Notes: generated by a model not told the origin, from the sequence alone. A DNA stretch of 36,298 nucleotides from Schizochytrium sp. CCTCC M209059 (GCA_000818945.1 KN805388.1:215198-251495); one strand, 5' to 3'. Shown: positions 1 to 9,609, counted from the stretch's first letter. Made by a program: numbers and translations.

Positions 1-92
1 TGAGCCGCTCCTGTCGCTGGCACGTCCGATTCCGCACAATATTGTGCACCTTCATACGACAACCGTTGCGCAAGAGCGACCTACCACGGCAG

Positions 93-123
<31 letters not shown>

Positions 124-1268
124 AAGGCTCCATTTGAATAAGAGCGAGGCGGCTGCAGGCGGAGGAGGGCGACCAGCTTCAAGGTTCTTCTTGAGATGAT
201 CGCGGATTTCTGGTGATTTGATTTATTTTTTTTCCCAGGACAGTGAGTTTCATCAGCGTCCGTGAGGTTCGACGCGCCGCTGCGGTACGTACCATCGCAG
301 CCGGCGGCGACTGGTTGGCTGTAGACCTTCGCAAGCCGATCGACCGAGATCGACCAGTGAAGCTGCCGTTGCCGCGCCCGCCGATGCGCGAACGATGCGC
401 GCGTGACGTCGCGGCGAAGGCGCAGTGACGCCTGCCGAGATTCCTGCGCGGAAAATCCGAGCTCTTCCATCGCCATTGAAACTGCGGCGCCTCGCCGCAT
501 CTACAGAAGCTGCTGCGCTTCTGCTCTTTGATGCCACGGCGACGCCGATGTCGATTTCCCCGCCAACGGCGATGGCGATGGCGCTGGCGATGCCAACGTC
601 TTCGCCACCGGCGTCGCAGCCTCGCCCAAGGGCAAGGCCGCTGACAGCAACCGCATGGATGGATGGACGGATGGATACATTAAATTCATGAATGGCTGCG
701 CCGCCCACATGGCTGGCTGGCTGGCTGGTCGCGGCACGGCGGGCTGGCTTCAGCCAGAAGCCGCCCTGGAAGGCTGGCGCTGCGGCTCCGGCCACGGCCG
801 CGACCCCGAGCGGCCTCGCGGCGTTCCGCTCGCGGCGGGATCTACCGGCGCAACTGTGAAATCGTCAGATCCAGCCATCGCCGCGACGCGTAGACACGCT
901 CTCTGTCGCTGTCAATCGACACTCGCTCGCGACCAAGCTCGGCCCCTCCGACTGTCTCTCCCATCCGTCCGGCGCCGACCGGAGCCGCGGCGGGGCGACC
1001 GCAGCTGGCGCTCGGCCCGGACGCGCGCAGGGCGACCCGGGCGACTCTGGCCGGCTCGAGGACGCGGCACGCGGAGCACGGACTGCGCAGCCGGGTCCTC
1101 GTGCGCATGACGCGCGAGGCTCCGCGACCGCGTGCGACGGCGGCCGCCCGGCCCGTGGCAGTAGCAGCAGCAGCAGCAGCGAAGCGTCGCATGAAGCCTC
1201 GCCTCGAGAGGCCACTCCGAGTGCTGTCGCTGTCGCTGTCGCTGTCGCGGTGAAGATGTTGTGTTTTC
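1..1268. other. Stretch without a convincing gene; simple repeats
   Basis: No recognisable domain or convincing coding frame appears on either strand. The open frames here are compositionally biased and lack conserved motifs. What can be seen is a CTG tract at about 92-123, GGAT-type tetranucleotides near 655-676, a GGCT run near 711-728 and a CTGTCG hexamer run near 1219-1247. The last lies just before the large TCTTG array. The stretch could hold the promoter or 5' leader of a gene beyond the left edge. Confidence 0.5.
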
Positions 1269-1877
1269 CTTGTCTTGTCTTGTCTTGTCTTGTCTTGTCT
1301 TGTCTTGTCTTGTCTTGTCTTGTCTTGTCTTGTCTTGTCTTGTCTTGTCTTGTCTTGTCTTGTCTTGTCTTGTCTTGTCTTGTCTTGTCTTGTCTTGTCT
1401 TGTCTTGTCTTGTCTTGTCTTGTCTTGTCTTGTCTTGTCTTGTCTTGTCTTGTCTTGTCTTGTCTTGTCTTGTCTTGTCTTGTCTTGTCTTGTCTTGTCT
1501 TGTCTTGTCTTGTCTTGTCTTGTCTTGTCTTGTCTTGTCTTGTCTTGTCTTGTCTTGTCTTGTCTTGTCTTGTCTTGTCTTGTCTTGTCTTGTCTTGTCT
1601 TGTCTTGTCTTGTCTTGTCTTGTCTTGTCTTGTCTTGTCTTGTCTTGTCTTGTCTTGTCTTGTCTTGTCTTGTCTTGTCTTGTCTTGTCTTGTCTTGTCT
1701 TGTCTTGTCTTGTCTTGTCTTGTCTTGTCTTGTCTTGTCTTGTCTTGTCTTGTCTTGTCTTGTCTTGTCTTGTCTTGTCTTGTCTTGTCTTGTCTTGTCT
1801 TGTCTTGTCTTGTCTTGTCTTGTCTTGTCTTGTCTTGTCTTATTTTGTCTTGTCTTAGTTTGTCTTATTTTGTCTTG
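1269..1877. repeat. (TCTTG)n pentanucleotide array, about 115 perfect copies
   Basis: From about 1269 to 1841 the sequence repeats TCTTG without a single mismatch or indel (573 bases). It is followed by a decayed fringe to about 1877. On the minus strand it reads (CAAGA)n. Because 5 and 3 share no factor, all plus frames stay open and encode the same five-residue cycle (CLVLS), so the long open frames here are artefacts. The lack of interruptions suggests recent expansion. The exact copy number in an assembly is uncertain. Confidence 0.97.
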
Positions 1878-2827
1878 CTCGCGGGGCCCCGACTGCCGCT
1901 GACTGCCGGGGACGCAAGAAAACACCGCGGCGCAGCTCCAACCCGAGGCACGTGCTGCTGCAAAGAAAAGACGGACGGCGGCCTCCCTGTTTTCTTTGGG
2001 GGTTGGAATAGGCCTCCTTCTGGGCCCTGAGCGTCGAAATTAGCGTTATGGCTGACGAGTAACTCGGCAATATTGTACTGCTTCTCTTCACACGCGATCA
2101 AAAGGGCTGTCCGAGCATCGTTGGTTATAAGATTGACATTTGCGCCATTCGAAACGAGTAGTCGGGCAATTCCTTGCTCTCCTCGGTAGCAAGCGAACAT
2201 GAGTGAAGTCACCCCGCTAGCCTCTTGGTGATCGATGTTTGCACCATCTTCGATGAGCTGGCGAACCAACGCTGGTTGCCTATGGTCACACGCACACTGG
2301 AGCGCCGTGCAGCCAGCTTTCGTTTGAATGTCTACATTCCCCTTTTGCTTAAGAAGCATACGAGCTACTTCGACATTTTCATTCTTAATAGCGTGGATTA
2401 ATGCCGTCCAGCCCTTGCTGTCCTGGATCTCCAGCGCTGCGCCATATTGAATGAGCAAGCGCGCCGTCTTCGATTCGCCATCTTGGCATAAAAGCATTAG
2501 GGCCGTCTGCCCTTTCATGTCTTGGGCGTCGAGCCTGGCGCCGTGTACGACGAGCAGTTGGGCTAGTATATACTCTTTCTCACGGCACGCGAGTATAAGA
2601 GGTGTTGAACCCTCTCGATTCCGTACATTCAAATTCGTGCCGTTCGTGATCAGGCACATCGCAGCCCTCTGATCTCCACTTCGGATTGCGTTCATGAGCA
2701 TCGCTTCATTGTCACAATAGACTCGCCGCTCTTGCTGTGCAGGCACGAAATCTTCAAAATCATCGTAATCGGGCCTGAAAAATAATCTCGACGGCCCGAA
2801 AAGGTGATCCAAGCCAACCCGTCTCAT
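1865..2827 (-). CDS. Ankyrin-repeat protein, short paralogue lacking SAM and TIR
   Basis: The frame encodes 320 residues from an ATG. Residues 1-35 form a leader rich in Phe, Asp and Arg. About seven ankyrin repeats follow to residue 265, each with the TALxxAC...LLxxxGAxxxxQ pattern. The repeats align one for one with those of the neighbouring ANK-SAM-TIR gene, including ALIHAI, ALQCAC and RGE-type variants, so the two are tandem paralogues. The last repeat resembles the terminal ankyrin repeat of the longer gene. After it, from about 2036, the frame runs into unrelated sequence (rich in Pro, Arg and Ser) and stops at the edge of the TCTTG array. SAM and TIR are absent. It may be a truncated functional gene, a pseudogene, or a gene whose end was lost by rearrangement or misassembly. 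An unseen intron is also possible, but no convincing donor was found. The ankyrin assignment is sure; integrity is not. Confidence 0.75.
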   Translation of the reverse strand: MRRVGLDHLFGPSRLFFRPDYDDFEDFVPAQQERRVYCDNEAMLMNAIRSGDQRAAMCLITNGTNLNVRNREGSTPLILACREKEYILAQLLVVHGARLDAQDMKGQTALMLLCQDGESKTARLLIQYGAALEIQDSKGWTALIHAIKNENVEVARMLLKQKGNVDIQTKAGCTALQCACDHRQPALVRQLIEDGANIDHQEASGVTSLMFACYRGEQGIARLLVSNGANVNLITNDARTALLIACEEKQYNIAELLVSHNANFDAQGPEGGLFQPPKKTGRPPSVFSLQQHVPRVGAAPRCFLASPAVSGSRGPASKTK

Positions 2828-3257
2828 TCTCTTGAGATCAAAACTAAAATCAAAGCTACGTTGCGTTGCGAGTTTGTCTGCGGCTTTGCTGCGCTTCGTC
2901 TCAAGATCAAATATCGCAAGTAAATGGATTCAAGGCCACCGTCGGCAAGACTTATCCTGGACAAAGGTTGCACGACATTGCCTGCGTCTACTTTTCCATT
3001 GATCCATTTCAAGGAACTGGATCGCGCGCAAAGATCATCGACGTAAATGGATGTCTGGTCAGTCATGAGTGATCTGTGAGTGGACTTGTGCAGAGTTCTT
3101 CTCGTGAATAAACTGCTAGCATCGGATATCAAAGAGCACGCCTGCTTACAAAATGGAGCGCAGTCCAACTTTATAGTCCAGGCAGCAGGTGGCACCGCCC
3201 ACTTTGGCAAGACATCAGCCACAACCAAAAACGCGTCCGCTCTCAATTCAATTCAGC
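2828..3257. other. Spacer between the tandem ankyrin genes
   Basis: This spacer of 430 bases separates two minus-strand genes. It should hold the 3' end of the longer gene and the promoter and leader of the shorter one. An open frame covers most of it on the minus strand, but it lacks recognisable motifs and its stop overlaps the next start as ATGA, so I do not annotate it as a gene. Confidence 0.5.
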
Positions 3258-5636
3258 TTAATTTTTTGGTTTGATGCACTCAATTAGGTGGTCCATGTTA
3301 TTTTGGCGCTTCTCGGGTGTGGAAAAATCCACGTAAAGCTTGCTGCCCAGTTGGAGCTGTAGCAGCCCCAGCCAGGACCCAGGATCGAGCAAGCTGCTCT
3401 CAAGAATTACGGGGATCATATTCTTTGGCTTGAGCATGTTCGCAGCAGCTTGGAATTCCTCCTTGCAAAAGTTGCTGTCATCGCTATCTAGCTTGGCCAT
3501 GTACTCGCTCGTGATAAAGATGACGGCTTTATGAGATTGACCGATGCCGCGGGCAATCTCCTGTCGAATGTTGTCCGTGACGCGCTCCCCGTCGAACCAC
3601 GTCTTCACGTCTGCGTTGCAAAGCGCCTCGTTGATGGATCTTACGAGCTCGTGATTTGTCTCGTCTTCGCCCCAGCTGTGGGACAGAAAGGCGTCGAAGA
3701 GTTTTTCTTCGCCAGCTGTTGCCGGTTTCTCAGACGGTGAGCTACTTGCTGCCGCTGAGATGGACCGGCTCTGGCATCCTGAAATCGTTGTCGAGGTGCT
3801 TGCGTCTCGCTCCAAGCTGCTCCAATTCGGAATGGGTGGGCTCTCAGGACTACACATGGGCGGATACATGGGGTAACCCGGAATCTCGACGGGCATGTCT
3901 TCAACGATTTGATCCTGGGTCGCTGAATAGTCTGGAGCTGAGTATATCTGCTGACCCATCGTGCTGCTCGGGGCGGACGGGACCTGCCCCATCGGGCTGC
4001 TCGGGGTAGACGGCATCTGACCCATCGTGCTGCTCGGGGCAGACGGCATTTGCCCCATCGGGCTGCTCGGGGTAGACGGCATCTGACCCATCGGGCTGCT
4101 TGGGGTAGATGGGCTGCACTGCGACACTGGGCTACTTGGGGCGGAAGGCATTTTAAGAGAAGGGACGAGCTTTGAAGGTGACACGAGCAATGGCGCGGTG
4201 CGATTGAAGCGTTGCAGGATCAGTCGCCGTTGCAGAGCGCCTGTGACGCCCATACGCTCGAGATCTTCTTCGTGCAAAGCTTTGCAAGCTTCCCTCTTAA
4301 CTACACCTTCTTCAAAGAAGCGGAGCACCAGCTGTCGAGGCTGGCGGAGATCACGTAGCAGCATGGTAACAACTTTGGACTTGGTCACAAAGTTAAGAAA
4401 CTCGAGAATGTCGGTTCTTTTCCAGTAAGAGGCCACTGACGAGGCTGCATTGTAGCCCATGCGATTCGTCTTGAGATGTGCACCTGCCGCCCAACAGAGC
4501 TTGACGCACTGCAGGGAACTAGCTTTGGCTGTGGGAGATGATCTTTGCCCTTGGCACGCAAGTAAAAGGGCTGACCACTTATTGTCAGAAGTACGAAGGG
4601 CGACGTTTGCATTGCTCTCAATCAGGACTTGAGCTGTAGCCGAGTCTCCTCGCAAGCATGCACCCATGAGCGCGGTGAACCCTCCCTTCTCTTGAAGATT
4701 AAGCTTTGCGTCACGACTGACAAGCAAGCGAACTAACTCTGTATGTCCACGGTCGCTAGCCAAGTGGAGCGCAGTACAGCCTCCGTTGGTTCTGATGTTG
4801 AGATCAATCCCCTTTTCGATGAGCAGGCAAGCTACTTCGAGGTTGTTGTGTCTGATTGCGTGATGTAAAGCCGTGCATCCGTCGCACGTTTGGAGTTCCA
4901 GCTTTGCCCCAGCCTCAATCAGAAGTCTAGCAGCTTCTGTGTTTCCTCGCATGCAAGCGAGCATGAGCGCAGTCAAACCTTTCTCTTCTTGGAGATTTAT
5001 ATCCGCGCCACGACTGATGAGCAAGGGCACCAGCAGCTCTGAATGGTCGCCGCTGCATGCGCATTGGAGGGCAGTGCGACCTCTTTTGTCTTTGATGTCA
5101 AGTTTCTCTCCTTTCTCGATGAGCATACGAGCGATCTTTACGTCCTCGCTCTCGATTGCGTGAATGAGAGCCGTCCGCCCCTCGCAATCCTGAAGATCCA
5201 GCTGTGCTCCGTGCTCGATGAGAAGCCGTACAGTATCTGATTCGCCACTACAGCACGCAACCATGAGTGCTGTCGTACCATCGACGGTTCCGATATCAAG
5301 CTTTGCCTTGTGTTCGACAAGAAGTTCAACCACTGAAAGCTGCTTTCCTTTGCATGCAAACAATAGAGCCGTGGCGCCTCGTCGGGTCTGTAGATTTAAA
5401 TCTGCGCCATGCTTGACGAGCCATCTTGCAAGTTCCTCATCTTCTGTTCGAATTGCCTCCGTGAGCAGCGTACCCTTGTTCTTCGTGACGCGATCGTTGA
5501 GTCTGGCAGGGGTCTGCTGCACGAGGGTTTCGAGTTCGTTAAAATCGCGAAGACTGATGGCTTTCGAGATCTCCTTGCTGCTTCCATCGCCAAGGCCAGC
5601 AACCTTGGTCAAACGATTCAGCTTGTTCCACATCAT
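3258..5636 (-). CDS. ANK-SAM-TIR protein, putative TIR NADase or signalling scaffold
   Basis: The product has 792 residues and starts at a double ATG. Residues 52-405 hold about eleven ankyrin repeats. About 425-478 look like a SAM domain (helical, with EEDLERMGV and a basic RRLILQRF end). Residues 496-562 are a linker of six 11-residue repeats of the type MPSTPSSPMGQ, and more Ser/Pro-rich sequence follows to 640. Residues 645-790 are a TIR domain: FDAFLSHSW strand A, the W-F-D region at 680-682, VIFITSEY strand C, then FCKEEF, where E727 aligns with the catalytic Glu of SARM1 and plant TIRs. Family knowledge: TIR domains with this Glu can cleave NAD+, and SAM domains can drive oligomerisation. 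Inference: a ligand-sensing or scaffold ankyrin array controls SAM-clustered TIR activity, as ARM-SAM-SAM-TIR does in SARM1. A pure adaptor role is the alternative. A tandem paralogue without SAM and TIR lies downstream. Confidence 0.92.
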   Translation of the reverse strand: MMWNKLNRLTKVAGLGDGSSKEISKAISLRDFNELETLVQQTPARLNDRVTKNKGTLLTEAIRTEDEELARWLVKHGADLNLQTRRGATALLFACKGKQLSVVELLVEHKAKLDIGTVDGTTALMVACCSGESDTVRLLIEHGAQLDLQDCEGRTALIHAIESEDVKIARMLIEKGEKLDIKDKRGRTALQCACSGDHSELLVPLLISRGADINLQEEKGLTALMLACMRGNTEAARLLIEAGAKLELQTCDGCTALHHAIRHNNLEVACLLIEKGIDLNIRTNGGCTALHLASDRGHTELVRLLVSRDAKLNLQEKGGFTALMGACLRGDSATAQVLIESNANVALRTSDNKWSALLLACQGQRSSPTAKASSLQCVKLCWAAGAHLKTNRMGYNAASSVASYWKRTDILEFLNFVTKSKVVTMLLRDLRQPRQLVLRFFEEGVVKREACKALHEEDLERMGVTGALQRRLILQRFNRTAPLLVSPSKLVPSLKMPSAPSSPVSQCSPSTPSSPMGQMPSTPSSPMGQMPSAPSSTMGQMPSTPSSPMGQVPSAPSSTMGQQIYSAPDYSATQDQIVEDMPVEIPGYPMYPPMCSPESPPIPNWSSLERDASTSTTISGCQSRSISAAASSSPSEKPATAGEEKLFDAFLSHSWGEDETNHELVRSINEALCNADVKTWFDGERVTDNIRQEIARGIGQSHKAVIFITSEYMAKLDSDDSNFCKEEFQAAANMLKPKNMIPVILESSLLDPGSWLGLLQLQLGSKLYVDFSTPEKRQNNMDHLIECIKPKN
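3951..4151 (-). repeat. 33-bp tandem repeat encoding the Pro/Ser linker
   Basis: Six units of 33 bases encode the 11-residue cycle M-P-S-(T/A)-P-S-S-(P/T)-M-G-Q at residues 496-562 of the ANK-SAM-TIR protein, with one extra Cys codon after the first unit. P and T variants alternate in the later copies, suggesting that a 66-base pair of units was also duplicated. The segment joins the SAM domain to the TIR-side linker and is probably disordered. Confidence 0.9.
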
Positions 5637-6223
5637 TTCTGTTTAGAAGAGCATGAAGCTCGCGTGCGTTGCAGATTTGCTCTGCCTCAATTCTACAAAT
5701 GCATTTTCGCCTTTGTGCTTCTGCATCGCATTCACGCGTGTGGATCCAAGGTCAGCCAGCGCGGAGGTTGAACATACCCGCCACGTTAAGTCCATGGACG
5801 GAAGATGGACCTATCCAGATCCCGCGCAGTCAAGTCTTGTCATGCGTGAGAGTCCAGGCCCAGGAAGGCCAGAGGCCTGCTTGCGGCCTAGATCCGGTAA
5901 AGGCCCTCCATGTATGTAATCCAGTCAGTCGAATTTGGTCAGTCACGCCTGATCGACAATCCAATTGGCGAGTCCGCGCACCTCGCCAGGCCCGGTCCAC
6001 TCGGGCGACGCCGCATCCGGCCGGCCCGGCGCGTCGCGTCATGTCGCTCGCGGGTCCCGGTGCTGCACTGCTGCACATCTATCTCGGCACATGCGACCTC
6101 TTGCGCGCCATGGCATTCATTCACACATGGTCTGCCTCGCAAAACGACAGTTAAGTAGAGCTCCTGCTTCGGAAAGTTTCACGGATCAATGGTGATCAAC
6201 ACCAATTCGGAGCATCTGCTCTT
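5637..6223. other. Intergenic stretch upstream of the ANK-SAM-TIR gene
   Basis: I see no gene in this stretch. It should contain the promoter and leader of the minus-strand ANK-SAM-TIR gene and the 5' flank of the tRNA. Open frames on both strands are short and lack motifs. No clear TATA element or repeat was found. Confidence 0.5.
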
Positions 6224-6294
6224 TCCGAGATAGTATAACGGCCAGTATACCCGCCTGTCACGCGGGTGATCCGGGTTCGATTCCCGGTTTCGGA
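6224..6294 (+). tRNA. tRNA-Asp (anticodon GUC)
   Basis: The 71-base gene folds as a standard cloverleaf. The acceptor arm TCCGAGA (6224-6230) pairs with TTTCGGA (6288-6294), with one G-T wobble. The anticodon arm CCCGC/GCGGG (6250-6254 with 6262-6266) encloses the loop CTGTCAC, whose anticodon GTC at 6257-6259 reads Asp codons. The internal B box GGTTCGATTCC is at 6274-6284. There is no intron and no encoded CCA. A run of seven T follows. Confidence 0.97.
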
Positions 6295-6298
6295 ATTA

Positions 6299-6305
6299 TT
6301 TTTTT
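6299..6305 (+). terminator. RNA polymerase III T-run terminator
   Basis: Seven T in a row begin four bases after the tRNA-Asp gene, and another long T-rich run follows within a few bases. This is the usual pol III stop signal and its backup. Confidence 0.85.
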
Positions 6306-6524
6306 GTCTTTTTTTTTTTCTTTTTGCACCTGGTTGATGATTGAAAGTTTGCAGCTAAAGCTTGCAGCGTCTGTCTACGAGTTGCCTGAGACGAGCGCGA
6401 GAGGAGGAGAGGCCGGAGGCGAATAAGCACGTGTAGCCCCGCCTTTCCGAAATGAAAGGAAATAAGGCGTGCAAAAGTATACAGTCAAGATCAAAAACCA
6501 TTTTATACGATTGTCAACGTCGCG

Positions 6525-7566
6525 TCATGATTGCGCAAAAGAGGTTGCCAAAGCGGACAGGGCGTCGGCGGCTATTCGCGTGTTGCGGGATTCGTCATCC
6601 TCGGCGGTCTCCGCGCTGATAAAAGTCGGGTTCGCTGCTCTGCCAGTGTGTTCGGAAAAGGTGGGCTCCGGTTGTTTTGCCTCTGAGCTCGTTGGATCCT
6701 CAATGTGACTACGCGCGCCTGCAGATCGGGTCGAGGTTGGTGGCGAGTAACCACCGGCTGCGCAAGAGGTGCATGAGTGAATGTGGGCTTGCACCTTGGT
6801 GCAATCGCGAACAGGATCGCAAACCTGACAAAATTTGCCCTTGCATTCATAAAAGTGATGCAGTGCGAACTTTGATGACGCGCAGTAGTCCTCCGCACAG
6901 GCCCCCCGTTCGCACGAAGACACGTGCTCGAGGTTCTTTTTCATTTTGGCGCAATGCGCGGAAATTTTGCATGTTCCGGGAGCCGCTGTGCAGGACCCTG
7001 CGTGCTGCAAGAGGACAAGTCGTTGTGCTGGACATGCCGACTCGGGGCTTGCTCGGCCAAGAAGCGCGTGAGGTGGCTTGCGTCGTCGATGGCGCGGCTC
7101 TTGTTGCTGCTGGTGTTGTTGTTGCGGTCGCTGCTGTTGCGCTTGGTGTGGCTGCTGCGCTCCTATTGGGGACGTTACATACAATAATTTGAATTGCAAG
7201 CAGCACGGGACGAGGCATGTTCCCAAGAGACGCTGACAGGCGCTCGAATGCAGCGAAAGAAGGCCCTGAAAGCGTCGGCACACTGTACAGGTGGACTCAA
7301 AGTCGCAATTCCAGCAATGCGAAATGAGTGCTTTCATCTGCGCGCACCCAGGGACCTGGCAGAGCGTATTTGCGCACATGCTCGTATGGTCAAGAATGTC
7401 GAGATGCCTTCTCGCTGCATCGCGTTCGCTCGCCCAGGGTGAGCAGTACGACTCTGAAATTGTACGCGCCTGCTGCTGCTGCTGCTGCTCCTGCTGCTGC
7501 TGGGGCTGAATTTTGGTTCCTTGGGAGACAAGATGTTGCTTTCGCTGTTGCTGTTGCTGTTGCTGT

Positions 7567-7604
<38 letters not shown>

Positions 7605-7889
7605 AAGTTGGCGACTTGGCTGAGACGCCAGACCATGATCTTTCGTAGACGAAATAGGTGCAGTATCCATGCATTTGGCGAGACTTGCGTCGGCGCGAGC
7701 CCTTGCCAGTGCGTCGAGAAACATTTGCGCCGCATTCGTATTCAACTGGCCGTCTTGGCGTTTTGCCTGCTGCTGTGGCTGCGTCTGCGCGTGAGCTTGG
7801 GACTGCGCCATCTCCAGTCCATTCTGCAAGAGGTGGTCGAGCACGAGGCGGTTGCCACTCATTCCGAGCTGCGTCCTCGGCGTCAGCAT
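6525..7889 (-). CDS. Polyglutamine protein with two TAZ zinc fingers
   Basis: The product has 454 residues from an ATG. Residues 95-140 are glutamine runs broken by K, E and H. Residues 157-236 form a TAZ zinc finger with three HCCC sites: H168-C172-C177-C182, H191-C195-C201-C204 and H214-C218-C225-C230. Spacing and intervening residues (for example CQVPGCAQMK) closely follow TAZ2 of CBP/p300. A second glutamine-rich linker leads to another TAZ module at 286-372 with similar but looser His/Cys spacing. Family knowledge: TAZ domains bind activation segments of transcription factors. No KIX, bromodomain, acetyltransferase or BTB domain is present, so this is not a full CBP/p300 or plant BT protein. 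A nuclear co-regulator or scaffold role is inferred. The C-terminal 80 residues are low complexity. The nearest neighbour is the tRNA gene. Confidence 0.88.
7534..7604 (-). repeat. CTG/CAG trinucleotide tract coding for polyglutamine
   Basis: This run of CTG and TTG triplets on the plus strand encodes the main polyglutamine block of the TAZ protein on the minus strand. A second tract at 7471-7502 encodes the other block. Mixed CAG and CAA codons suggest the tract is partly stabilised against slippage. Confidence 0.9.
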
Positions 7890-8760
7890 GAGGCGAGGAG
7901 ATTCGGGCTGATTGACTCCACCAAAAGTCGGTCGCCCAGACGGTCACAATCGATCACTCTGTCAGTTGCTTGATCAGAAGGTCAGGCTCCGTCCGGTCGG
8001 TCTCCCCAGCCAGGACCCCTTTCAGGGTCTGCCACGGCCTCGCAAGAAGACCTCCTTCTCTTTGGGCCGCGCTCGGCTTGGTCGTCTCTCGAGCACGGCG
8101 GATTGGCGGCGTGCCCGGTCTGGTTCGCCTTACCCAGTGACGCAGGCCTGCCTGCCTGCCTGCCTGGGTCGCCTTGACTCGCTCAGCTTGACTCGCCTCG
8201 AAATCAGCACCGTAAGCAGCCAGATTTTTTCCCCAGTTCTGGTCCTGGTCCTCGTCCTGGTCCCCGCACTGGTCCTTGAAGTTCTGCAGCCCTAGTCCCG
8301 GTTCTGTCTCTCGCTCGACACAATACACGATAAGATACGCTACGGCGGTGCGGCACGGCGCGCGAACGTCGGGGCAGAGGGCAGCCGGCTAGCCAGCGCG
8401 CGGGGCTCGACGACTTTAGCGGCGGGACGATCTCTGTTATCAATCTGTTGCAAGATCTACCACGGGCAGTCTGTCCGTCTGTTATGATACGAAGTGCACG
8501 ACCGAGACGAGCTTCTCTTCTACCCGAGCTTAGTCGAGCCGAGCCGAGCAGAGCAGAGGTCGCGGCGGCGGCTTCGACGAGCCCGAAGCGGGACTGAAGC
8601 GGCGCGGCGCGGAGCGCGAGAACGCCTGCGAGCGGCACTCGCGGCGCCGGCGACCGCCCTGGCTCCCGGCGCGACGCGCGTTTGGGGCGAGCGGGGCCCC
8701 CAAGATCGAGGTCCAAGAAACGCTCCAACGATGAACCCGTGGTCGGCCGGCCAATGAAGC

Positions 8761-8815
8761 CAAGCTAAGCCAGACCAAGCCAATCCAAGCAGCACAAAGC
8801 GAAGCGAAGCAAACC
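8761..8815. repeat. Decayed CAAGC pentanucleotide tract
   Basis: Read in steps of five from 8761, the sequence gives CAAGC, TAAGC, CAGAC, CAAGC, CAATC, CAAGC, AGCAC, AAAGC, GAAGC, GAAGC, AAACC. That is eleven units in one phase with substitutions but no indel. Confidence 0.7.
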
Positions 8816-9569
8816 TGGCGACGCTACGACGCCGCTGTTGCGACGCAGCAGGCCGCGAAGAAGGAGGGCCGCCGCGAAGCGAGCGAGCGCGCCAGGCGGA
8901 GCCGGCGTGTGCGCGCGAATTGACCCTCCCCGAAGAGTCTCGTGGGGCCCAGTGCACACACACGCGGAAAGCGGTCCCGCTCCCGCGGCGCTTTGGCGGC
9001 GAGCTCGCCCGCCGCGAGAGCTTGCGTGCGTGCGTGCGTGCGAGGGAGGCAGGGAGGGAGGGAGCTGGAGACACAGCAGGAGAGGCCGCGAGCCGCGCTC
9101 GAGGCGGTGGAGCGTGCGGCTGTGCGCGCAGGTCTGAGCGACGTAGGAGCGGGAATGTGAAAATGCAAAATGCAAAAATTGCAAATGGCGCCAGCGTCTT
9201 GGGTCTGCTTCCTTTGCTTGCCTGCTTGGGAGCGAGTGCGTGCGTGCAGAGAACAGAGTTAGGGTAATGCAAGCATGCATGCAAGCATGCAATCAAGTTG
9301 TTTGCACGCCCTGCTTTACGCACCGGTGCCTCCTCTCGCTCGATCAAGGGGAGTTAAAAAGACCCGCCACGCACGGGACGCTGGGAGGGAGGATGGATCA
9401 TGGGCGCCAGCGGTGCGGAGCTGCGGCGCGTCCCGAGCACCCCATTCGTTTCACTCGCCCACAGGTGCGCTCGACGCGCCGCCGGCTACGAGTAGCTACG
9501 CGCGCTTCTAGCACCGCGTAGAGGGTGTGCGCGCGAGTCCCTCGAATTGGTCCGCCTCTCGCGGGCGGG

Positions 9570-9609
9570 CACTGCGCTGCACCGCACTGCCCTGCTCTGC
9601 CCTGGACTG
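9570..9609. repeat. Decayed NNCTG pentanucleotide tract
   Basis: Eight consecutive five-base units (CACTG, CGCTG, CACCG, CACTG, CCCTG, CTCTG, CCCTG, GACTG) stay in phase without an indel. Confidence 0.65.

Noticed and set aside
1250..2030. Long plus-strand frames encoding (CLVLS)n and the minus-strand frame encoding a KTRQD-type cycle
   Set aside because: They are translations of the TCTTG pentamer array, open in every plus frame by arithmetic, with no conserved sequence outside the array.
2824..3246. 140-codon minus-strand frame between the ankyrin genes, with its stop overlapping the next ATG
   Set aside because: It has no recognisable motif and no ankyrin similarity; ATGA overlap alone is weak evidence in a eukaryote.
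9254..9266. TTAGGG-like motif (gttagggtaa)
   Set aside because: Only a single copy is present, so it is not a telomeric repeat.
8520..9347. 275-codon minus-strand frame in the TAZ-JMJD6 gap
   Set aside because: It is Arg/Ala/Ser-rich low complexity, with comparable frames open on both strands, as expected of GC-rich DNA with few stop codons.
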